A DNA stretch of 64,000 nucleotides from DASSFG01 sp035547915. GTDB taxonomy: Bacteria; Planctomycetota; Planctomycetia; Pirellulales; JAICIG01. Position 1 is the first letter of the stretch. Every line of letters begins with the position of its first letter. Below, piece by piece: positions 26,076 through 32,352 of the stretch. The notes beneath the pieces are model-generated. The model was not told the origin of the DNA, did not search any database, and worked only from the letters and a program-made list of their open reading frames with translations. The position numbers and the translations under genes are program-made. The stretch lies in NCBI GenBank assembly GCA_035547915.1, contig DASZTS010000121.1, positions 67,443 through 131,442 on the forward strand, given 5' to 3'.

Positions 26076-26618
26076 ATGTGCCAAGCACTGCAAGAACTCG
26101 ACATCAAGTCGCGTGCGGCCGAGTCGATCGTAGACGATTGGCAGGGTCCAATCGTCTACGAAGCTGAAACCACAACCAAAGCAGTTCAGCCATCCGCACA
26201 TTTCGTTCGCTTGTGCTGGCCGATTAACCAGCTAGTCGGGCTCCTTCTTACCGGTGTGGAGTGTGCGCGCCGGGTGCGCGAAGAGTGCGACAAAATCAAC
26301 AAAAACGAAGCCGCTGAGGAGGGCGAAGCCGAAAAGGCAATAGCGATCACCCGGACGGCTGTTGATTCAATGAATAGGCTCACAAAGGCCATCCGGATTG
26401 CCCTTTCCATTATCGACATGCTGAAGAGCCAAGGGCTACAAGTCAACCGCGCTGAGGAGCTGGAAGGCTGCCCCGCCGTTCTCTCTCTGATAATCGAGGA
26501 TCTAGAACGGTTTGCAGAGGAGATTGGCTGGGAAGATGTAAATAAACGCGCTCTTCCATTGAGCGATTTCAAGGCTCTCGCTGCACACCTCGTCGAAACT
26601 GGGAAGGCGACAGCCTAG
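26076..26618 (+). CDS. Helical protein of 180 residues, putative antitoxin-like partner
   Basis: The protein starts MCQALQELDIKSRAAESIVD (ATG 26076). It is predicted to be almost entirely helical, with an acidic/charged stretch (EECDKINKNEAAEEGEAEKA) and the segment LSLIIEDLERFAEEIGWEDV. No DNA-binding motif typical of known MazE, AbrB or RHH antitoxins is visible. It precedes the MazF/PemK-like gene by 7 bp. The pairing suggests an antitoxin or modulating partner, but that is inference from position only. Confidence 0.55.
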   Translation: MCQALQELDIKSRAAESIVDDWQGPIVYEAETTTKAVQPSAHFVRLCWPINQLVGLLLTGVECARRVREECDKINKNEAAEEGEAEKAIAITRTAVDSMNRLTKAIRIALSIIDMLKSQGLQVNRAEELEGCPAVLSLIIEDLERFAEEIGWEDVNKRALPLSDFKALAAHLVETGKATA

Positions 26619-26625
26619 CCAAGCG

Positions 26626-27018
26626 GTGCCACCTCGCCTGCAAATCGGCACAATCATATTGGCCGACGTAAATGAGCCGGGAGGAATTCCGGCTGGTCAG
26701 CACCCGGCCGTCATCGTAAGTCCGCAGGAAGAAATTGATGCTGGCGAGGAGTTGGCTGTTGTCGTCTGTTCGACTAATTTCAGCCTGCCATTACAAGCGG
26801 GATGGTTCTCCATTCCCACGATGCCGGGTCCGGACGGTCACCCCGTGACGGGGCTTAATGAAGCATGTGTTGCAAAAGCGACCTGGCCAGACGTTGTCCT
26901 CAAGAGCGATATCAAAAGAGTCTTTGGTCGGGTGCCAATGTCGATATGTCGACAAATCGTAAATTGGCTTGCAGAAGAGAACGCTAAGCGACTTCGGAAA
27001 CAGCGCGAACGTTCTTGA
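26626..27018 (+). CDS. MazF/PemK-like protein (putative type II toxin)
   Basis: The 130-residue protein (GTG start at 26626) has the PemK/MazF outline. A first strand carries IGTIILADVNEPGG, then HPAVIVSPQEE, the central VVVCSTNFSLPLQAG, the NEACVAKATWPDVVLKSDIK segment after the usual GL, and RVFGRVP. It ends in a basic helix (NAKRLRKQRERS). MazF proteins are usually sequence-specific endoribonucleases. The basic residue expected after the first strand is replaced here by an aspartate/asparagine pair, so activity is not certain. It is coupled to the 180-residue gene upstream. Confidence 0.7.
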   Translation: MPPRLQIGTIILADVNEPGGIPAGQHPAVIVSPQEEIDAGEELAVVVCSTNFSLPLQAGWFSIPTMPGPDGHPVTGLNEACVAKATWPDVVLKSDIKRVFGRVPMSICRQIVNWLAEENAKRLRKQRERS

Positions 27019-27336
27019 GTATCGAGCGTCTTGCCTTGCCAGCGGTTTCTCGACCAACTCATGCGGGGGCGCAGGCGCGCGTTTGCAACGCGGCGACTGG
27101 CGCTACGGAAGCAGAGTCCATGCCGCGCTCTCGCGGCGGTAAACGCCCGCTTGCGGCGAGATCGATCAAGATCGATCAAGTAGGTGGAGCGGTTTCGGCG
27201 TGCGACCCGCCATAGCCATGAATGGTGGGCGCCAAAATTATGTGAGGCACTGGAAAAACACGCTTGTTCCGGCCATGCTAGTGTCGCCCGAGTGCACGTA
27301 GCGCGTCGGGCGGCCATCCTCGCGGGCGAACATTTC
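27019..27336. other. 318 bp intergenic stretch
   Basis: The only feature seen is a perfect tandem duplication, gatcgatcaa twice at 27161-27180. No gene is supported. Confidence 0.4.
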
Positions 27337-28239
27337 ATGGCGATCGAATTCCCTTGTGCCCAATGCGGCAAGTTATTGCGCGTCGGTGACGACGCGGCCG
27401 GCAAACAGGCCCGCTGCCCCTCTTGCGGCACAGTTCAGGCGATCCCGTTTGGTTCAGCCGGCGCGTCTTCTCCGGCACCACGAAGCGAAGACCCCTTCGG
27501 AGGCTACTCGCTACAACCCGCCGGCGACCCTACAAATCCGTATGCGGCCCCCACCTCCTTACCTGGGTTACAGTCGCCATTCCCCGCCACCGAGTATTGG
27601 GGACCGCGCAGTGGCCCGCCGTGGGAACGCGATGGCGCTTCGGTAAATTCCTTTTTCGCCACCCTGAAGCAAGCCTACTCGACGCCTGGGTTATTGTTTC
27701 GCGAGATGCGCCGCGACGGGGGACTCATAGCGCCTCTCTGGTTCTCGATCGTCGGCGGATGGATCGGTATGGCTGGGATGATTTGCTGCCAAGCCGGCCT
27801 GCAAGTCTTAGCACTGCAAGCGGGCATCAATCAACCCGGCGGTCCTCCACCCATGGCACCCGCGGTTGTGTTAGCGATCTACGGGGGCTTTCTGATTTTG
27901 GCACCCGCGGGTATTGCCCTTCAGTCGTTGATCTCTTCCGCAATTTTTCATCTCTGCCTGATGATGGTCGGTGGCGCGAATCAATCGTTCGAAACGACGT
28001 TTCGCGTCGTGAGTTACAGTTCCGGTTGCGCTGGACTGCTGTCGCTCATTCCCCTTTGTGGCCCTTATATACAAGGGATCTTCGCCTTGGTTTTGATGGG
28101 CATGGGATTCGCCTACGCGCATGAAACGTCCGGAGGCAAAGCTACCTTCGCTGTGCTATTGCCGGTCATTGTTTGCTGCGGCGCGATGGCGGTGCTCTAT
28201 GCGATATTCATCGGCGCCCTGATCGCCAATATGCGTTGA
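27337..28239 (+). CDS. Zinc-ribbon plus Yip1-like membrane protein
   Basis: The 300-residue protein starts MAIEFPCAQCGKLLRVGDDA and continues ARCPSCGTVQAI. Its CxxC pairs (C7/C10 and C26/C29 approximately) form an N-terminal zinc ribbon. A flexible linker with an NPYAAP motif follows, then a multi-helix region of about 190 residues with the Yip1/YIF1-like layout (GLIAPLWFSIVGGWIGMAGM, FHLCLMMVGGANQSFETTFR, VSYSSGCAGLLSLIPLCGPY). The combination of zinc ribbon, NPYxAP and Yip1 is frequent in planctomycetes. The role, possibly in membrane trafficking or internal membranes, is unproven. An upstream extension of the frame lacks support. Confidence 0.8.
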   Translation: MAIEFPCAQCGKLLRVGDDAAGKQARCPSCGTVQAIPFGSAGASSPAPRSEDPFGGYSLQPAGDPTNPYAAPTSLPGLQSPFPATEYWGPRSGPPWERDGASVNSFFATLKQAYSTPGLLFREMRRDGGLIAPLWFSIVGGWIGMAGMICCQAGLQVLALQAGINQPGGPPPMAPAVVLAIYGGFLILAPAGIALQSLISSAIFHLCLMMVGGANQSFETTFRVVSYSSGCAGLLSLIPLCGPYIQGIFALVLMGMGFAYAHETSGGKATFAVLLPVIVCCGAMAVLYAIFIGALIANMR

Positions 28240-28312
28240 GCGGGCAAAGCGATAACCGCGTACCGTCGGAGTGACCGTTTGGGTTCGTGGCGCGGCAGGG
28301 GTGCTCCGCGAG

Positions 28313-29443
28313 CTACTTCCGTTGCATCGCTTCGATCGGCCGAAGGCTGGCGCCCCAATAAGCCGGATAGGCCGCCCCGACCAGCCCCATCAAGAGCGCA
28401 ATCCCGAAACCTTGCAACACCACCAGCGGATCGACGGTCCCTTCGATCAGGCCAGACATGGCGCGCACGTGTCCCAACAGTTTTGGCAGAGCCAGGCCCA
28501 GGGCCGAGCCCAACACGGCGCCCGTCAGCGCCAGCAATGCCGATTCGGCCAAGATCGTTCGCACCACGCGCCGCCGCGGCCACCCCAAGGCCCTTAAGAG
28601 CCCGAATTCGCGCGTGCGTTCGTAGACCGACATGGCCATCGTATTGAGCACCCCGATGCCGCCCAGCACCATGGCCACGGTCGACGTGACCCAGGCCATG
28701 GCCCGAGCGACGCGAATCTGCGTGATGCTCGCCACGAACTCGCCCGTGGCCAAGACCGACAGGCCGCCGGGATCGAGGGCCTCGATCTCTCGTTTCAGCC
28801 GTTCGATGGTCTCGCGGTCGGAGCCCGGCTCGGCATGCACGGTGATACCCGACACTTCGTGCGGGCGGTCGGTCAACCGCTGCAACACGGCCAGCGGCAC
28901 GGCGGCCGAGCCGTTTTCATAGATGTTCGTGCTCTCGAAGATGCCGATGACCGAGAACTTCCGGCCATATAGATCGACCTCGTCGCCGACCTTCTTACCG
29001 AGGTTGCCCGCCAGCACTTTGCCCAGCATGACCGCTTCGTCGTCGCTCTCGTCAAACGCACGCCCCGATAGGATCTTGAGGTCGTCGAATACGGGACTGT
29101 CGGGCGGCCAGCCGTTGATGAGTACCACGAACAGGTCGGCCTCCTCGAACGACACCACGTCGACCAGGCCACCGATGGTGCGGTAGACACCGGGCAGTTC
29201 GCGGATGCGGTCCGCGAATCGCTCGTCCATCTCGTTGCCGAGTTGCTGCGTGCGGCCCGATCGCTGCACCACCAGATCGACGCCGCGCGTGGCATATAGG
29301 TTGAGGTACGACCGCTCGAAACCGCTGGAGATACCCACCAGCGAAACGGTGGCCGCCACCGCCAAGCCGATGCCGACCGCCGTGAACGACGAACGGGCCG
29401 GCTGCCGCAGCAAACTCTTGATGACGAAGGTGACAAACCACAT
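28313..29443 (-). CDS. FtsX/MacB-type ABC transporter permease
   Basis: The 376-residue protein has one N-terminal helix (FTAVGIGLAVAATVSLVGIS) and a periplasmic MacB core domain of about 210 residues. The FtsX domain with three helices follows (GIGVLNTMAMSVYERTREFG is the characteristic loop; then VRTILAESALLALTGAVLGS). Such permeases work with an ATPase of the LolD/MacB type in lipoprotein release or export. No ATPase gene is within the window, so the partner must be encoded elsewhere. It follows the 73-residue gene by 8 bp. Confidence 0.9.
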   Translation of the reverse strand: MWFVTFVIKSLLRQPARSSFTAVGIGLAVAATVSLVGISSGFERSYLNLYATRGVDLVVQRSGRTQQLGNEMDERFADRIRELPGVYRTIGGLVDVVSFEEADLFVVLINGWPPDSPVFDDLKILSGRAFDESDDEAVMLGKVLAGNLGKKVGDEVDLYGRKFSVIGIFESTNIYENGSAAVPLAVLQRLTDRPHEVSGITVHAEPGSDRETIERLKREIEALDPGGLSVLATGEFVASITQIRVARAMAWVTSTVAMVLGGIGVLNTMAMSVYERTREFGLLRALGWPRRRVVRTILAESALLALTGAVLGSALGLALPKLLGHVRAMSGLIEGTVDPLVVLQGFGIALLMGLVGAAYPAYWGASLRPIEAMQRK

Positions 29444-29451
29444 GCTAGCGC

Positions 29452-29673
29452 TTAGAGCAGCGACGATATCGTGAACAGGATCACGAAGCCGATTAGCATG
29501 AAGCCGCCGATCCAGGCCGCCATGCGAACGGCACCCGCCGCGATCGGCCGCGGTAGTTCATGGCGCGTCGCCGAATAGACGAGGCTGACGACCACGATCA
29601 AGGGGAGCGAGAACCACAGGTCATTGATCCGCGCGGCAAAAAGCGCGCAGTCCAAGAGCGACAGCGGCGTCAT
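29452..29673 (-). CDS. Small two-helix membrane protein
   Basis: The 73-residue protein starts MTPLSLLDCALFAARINDLW and has helices at about 21-37 (WFSLPLIVVVSLVYSAT) and 53-72 (AAWIGGFMLIGFVILFTISS). Its ATG overlaps the stop of the upstream gene by 4 bases, and it lies 8 bp before the permease gene, so the three form one transcription unit. No family known. Confidence 0.65.
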   Translation of the reverse strand: MTPLSLLDCALFAARINDLWFSLPLIVVVSLVYSATRHELPRPIAAGAVRMAAWIGGFMLIGFVILFTISSLL

Positions 29674-30242
29674 GGCTTGTCCTCCTTGTCCTCCCTGTCG
29701 GGTTTCTCGTCATCCTCGCCCTTCTTTTCAGCCACGGAATATGCCGGGCCTCCCCAGGCATCGTAGATGGCCAGAATGTTCAGTAGGCCGGCGATCATGG
29801 TATAGACCGTGCCCAGCTCCCAGAAACGGTTGAGCCGCTTCTGCAACTCGTCGAGCTCATCGTGGCCGCCATCAGCCACTCTCGGCGGGGCCATGAAGTC
29901 CTTGTAGATCGGAAATTGGATCGGCGTCGATCGCTTTGCCTGGACCAGCGCCGGCAGAGCCGGCAGGCCGACTCCCACTTGGCAAAGGTACGGCAAGCGG
30001 CGGTCGTTGTCGCGCCACGAGGCGTACACCACCCGTCCTTCGCCCAGGTAGAGCCCGTAGATGAACGTGCCCAAGATGCAGACGAAAAAGATGACCGCTT
30101 TGTGCATCCGCCCCTGATACCAATGCCCGAGGCCGGGCATCAGCCAAGCCAGAAAGGCCGCGAACAGCGGATCCTTGAGATCGATCTCGATCTGCTCCTC
30201 CTGGGCCGAAGGGGCGAGTTCGCTGGAAGCGGCTTTGGTCAT
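29670..30242 (-). CDS. Membrane protein with GLGHWYQGR motif (possibly DUF6677-like)
   Basis: The 190-residue protein has the sequence FLAWLMPGLGHWYQGRMHKA followed by a hydrophobic helix (VIFFVCILGTFIYGLYLG). A second membrane region near YTMIAGLLNILAIYDAWGG and a highly charged C-terminus follow. The P-G-L-G-H-x-Y-Q-G-R type motif is shared with TM2-like and other small membrane families. The DUF6677 name is from memory and uncertain. It heads the three-gene unit with the permease. Confidence 0.65.
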   Translation of the reverse strand: MTKAASSELAPSAQEEQIEIDLKDPLFAAFLAWLMPGLGHWYQGRMHKAVIFFVCILGTFIYGLYLGEGRVVYASWRDNDRRLPYLCQVGVGLPALPALVQAKRSTPIQFPIYKDFMAPPRVADGGHDELDELQKRLNRFWELGTVYTMIAGLLNILAIYDAWGGPAYSVAEKKGEDDEKPDREDKEDKP

Positions 30243-30412
30243 GGGGCGGTCTTTCGCGCCTGCGATGCGGCGCCATCTGCGGAAATAACGATTCTTCGTG
30301 GTGGCCGACCGTGCGGCTGCGGCGCTTTCATTCTATGCCCTGGGCCGACAGACGCCATACCAACACTCCACACCAAGAGCGACGGAGGACCAGCGGCCCT
30401 CAATCCATCTGG

Positions 30413-30697
30413 TCATTCCTCGTCGACGTGGTCCTCACGCTCCGCCTCCGCGCGCCCAGCCGCTTCGAATCCGAGCAACAATACGAGCCCGACCAGGTCG
30501 ATCAGCCACAACAACCCCAAGCCCAAGCCGAAGCCGTTCAGTAGCCGAGCTGCCGCCATGTCTTGTAGACCGGCGAATAAAAAGCCCGTGGCCAGCACCA
30601 GCGTGATGGCCACCGGCAACAACACCGCGCAGGCCACGATCCCCGTCAAAACGTTTGCAATTTTTGGTTTGGGCACCACGCCGCGACTCATTTCCAT
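30413..30697 (-). CDS. Small membrane protein with acidic tail
   Basis: The 94-residue protein starts MEMSRGVVPKPKIANVLTGI. It has two long hydrophobic stretches (ACAVLLPVAITLVLATGFLF and GFGLGLGLLWLIDLVGLVLL) and an acidic end (AEREDHVDEE). No family is recognised. It stands 170 bp upstream of the three-gene permease unit on the same strand. Confidence 0.5.
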   Translation of the reverse strand: MEMSRGVVPKPKIANVLTGIVACAVLLPVAITLVLATGFLFAGLQDMAAARLLNGFGLGLGLLWLIDLVGLVLLLGFEAAGRAEAEREDHVDEE

Positions 30698-31081
30698 GCT
30701 AGGGGCGGCCCAACATCAGCACCTCACAACTTACCTAATTGCTGGCGTGGCCTTTGCTAACCAGAAAAACCTACCCAGTTTGCACAGACTGCCCCAAGTT
30801 TCGGCGAGCCGGCCCAATGTGTCAACCTTGGGCTTTGGCCATGCGCCCTACAGCCTGGTATTCGTAAAACGCGGGCTGTTCTTTACAGGCTCTTCCTTAG
30901 TAGAGCGGCTGCCAAAACCCGGACGCCGGAGCGCCGCAGGCAAAAAATCGGCTGTGAAACGCCGATTTTGTGAAGCTCGATCCGGTTTTGTCGGTTGCTC
31001 TTAATTCTGCCGGGGCGTGGTTTGTAGTTTGCACCTCTCGCTCGCGTGGAGATTCATTGAACCCTGCCAGGGAAGCATTCC
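30698..31081. other. 384 bp intergenic region with a palindromic element
   Basis: No gene is supported. The region contains palindromic element copy 2 at 30902-31003. The rest shows nothing identifiable. Confidence 0.5.
30902..31003. repeat. Palindromic element of about 100 bp, copy 2
   Basis: The left end is agagcggctgccaaaacccg and the right end tccggttttgtcggttgctc, inverted repeats of each other with a few mismatches. The core hairpin is aaaaatcggctgtgaaacgc continuing cgatttt. Orientation is opposite to copies 1 and 5 and the same as copies 3 and 4. Confidence 0.9.
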
Positions 31082-31327
31082 ATGTCAGACATTCAGCACA
31101 AGATCGAGGCCGAACTTCGTCGGGTCATCGGCCCGGCGGGATATGACGTGAGCCTGGCCAGCCGACCGGACGGCAAAATGCTGGTACGGATCGACATGGC
31201 AGAGGCCGTGTGGGGCATGTGCCCAGAAGACCTGATCGGCCTTTTGCAGACCATGCCCGATCGGGCCGGCCCCCTGGCCCTGCGTCAGGCCGCCGACCAG
31301 CATCCGCACAAAGTGGCCTGCGGCTGA
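31082..31327 (+). CDS. Hypothetical protein of 81 residues
   Basis: The product starts MSDIQHKIEAELRRVIGPAG. It is soluble, has no cofactor motif, and contains two short candidate helices and a strand (KMLVRIDMAEAVWG). No family is recognised. Confidence 0.45.
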   Translation: MSDIQHKIEAELRRVIGPAGYDVSLASRPDGKMLVRIDMAEAVWGMCPEDLIGLLQTMPDRAGPLALRQAADQHPHKVACG

Positions 31328-31788
31328 TGCGGAAGCCCCAGCCCGCTCACGGATCCAGGTCGGGCGGCAAATCGGATTGTCCAGTTTTCCACGAACACCT
31401 ATAATCCCGTCCACGTTTTTTTCCGCCCCGATCGAACCGGCCGGCGCCCGTGGCCGTAGCAATCGGTATCAGTCGGTTGCTCGCGAGAAAGCGAGTGTGC
31501 CGCCGGGGCAACGAGTGTGGCGTTTCGGCATCACGCCGGAACGGGCGGTTGTCGCGTGAACCGAACGTCTTTGCGGCGTCGGCAAAGGCGACATACTTGC
31601 TCGTGGTACGGATTTACGGCACAAGACCAAGCTGAAAGGAATGGCTCAATCGTCGCCGGGCGGCGGGTCGATGACACGGCTGGAATGAGTTTCCGTGCCC
31701 GCGAGGTCGACTCCCAAGACATGGACAGCGGCGCCGGTGAGATTGGCGTATACTGGCTTGAACGGAGCGTGATGATAAGCGGAGTGTG
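31328..31788. other. 460 bp gap upstream of flgM
   Basis: No gene is supported. TATACT at 31749-31754 is a possible -10 element for flgM, but no -35 lies at the right distance. Otherwise the stretch appears featureless. Confidence 0.4.
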
Positions 31789-31866
31789 TTAGCTCACATC
31801 GAGGTTCAGTCGGCCCAGACAAATCGCAGGCCCTTTCGGGCCAGGCCGCAGGAACAGCCGAGCTAA
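31789..31866 (+). ncRNA. Foldable 5' leader of flgM, type unknown
   Basis: The leader can fold into a closed three-part structure. The outer stem pairs ttagctc (31789-31795) with gagctaa (31860-31866). Inside it tcggc (31810-31814) pairs with gccga (31857-31861). Inside that is a 5 bp hairpin, ggccc-tttc-gggcc (31829-31842). The stems are perfect and nested, apart from two bases shared by the outer two. It lies 60 bp before the flgM start. It does not match the c-di-GMP or other riboswitch consensus I know. Confidence 0.4.
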
Positions 31867-31926
31867 AGCCGCCTCAGTAGCGACGTTCACTTTGTCCGGC
31901 TACATATCTAGCCTGGGAGGAGTACC

Positions 31927-32202
31927 ATGCAGATTTACGGTCCCGCACAATTACACGGTCCGCAAACGATCAGCTCGCCGCACGCTCGCAGCAATGGAGT
32001 GGCACAGGCCGGGCCCGCTTCGTCGACGCAAGACGAAGTGCAGATTTCCGATGCCGGCCGGCTGGTGGATATGGCGAATCAGGCTCCCGACATTCGACAG
32101 GACCGGGTGAATTCGATCCGTGCGCAGATTGCCGCCGGCACCTACGAGACGTCCGACAAGATGAGCGCCGCGCTCAATCGGTTCCTGGACGAAGAGGCAT
32201 AA
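31927..32202 (+). CDS. flgM: FlgM-type anti-sigma-28 factor
   Basis: The 91-residue protein starts MQIYGPAQLHGPQTISSPHA. A disordered N-terminal half is followed by the FlgM signature DRVNSIRAQIAAGTYETSDK and a final helix (ALNRFLDEEA). FlgM binds sigma-28 (FliA) and holds late flagellar genes off until the hook is complete. A strong ribosome-binding site (gggaggag, 5 bases before the ATG) is present. No other flagellar gene lies in the window. A structured leader precedes it. Confidence 0.85.
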   Translation: MQIYGPAQLHGPQTISSPHARSNGVAQAGPASSTQDEVQISDAGRLVDMANQAPDIRQDRVNSIRAQIAAGTYETSDKMSAALNRFLDEEA

Positions 32203-32352
32203 TCCGACGCTTCGGGCCGACAAGAAACCGTCGTGGCAGGTAGGGCACTGCAACCTTCCCCCGCGCGGGGATACAATCGGGGCTCGTAGTTGCCAGAACC
32301 TATCCGGAAAGCGGTTTTCGGATGGATTCAGCCCAACGCACGCGAGCCTCCC

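Noticed and set aside
31789..31866. A known riboswitch class (c-di-GMP, cobalamin)
   Set aside because: The fold and the conserved single-stranded words of these classes are absent. The element is reported only as a foldable leader.
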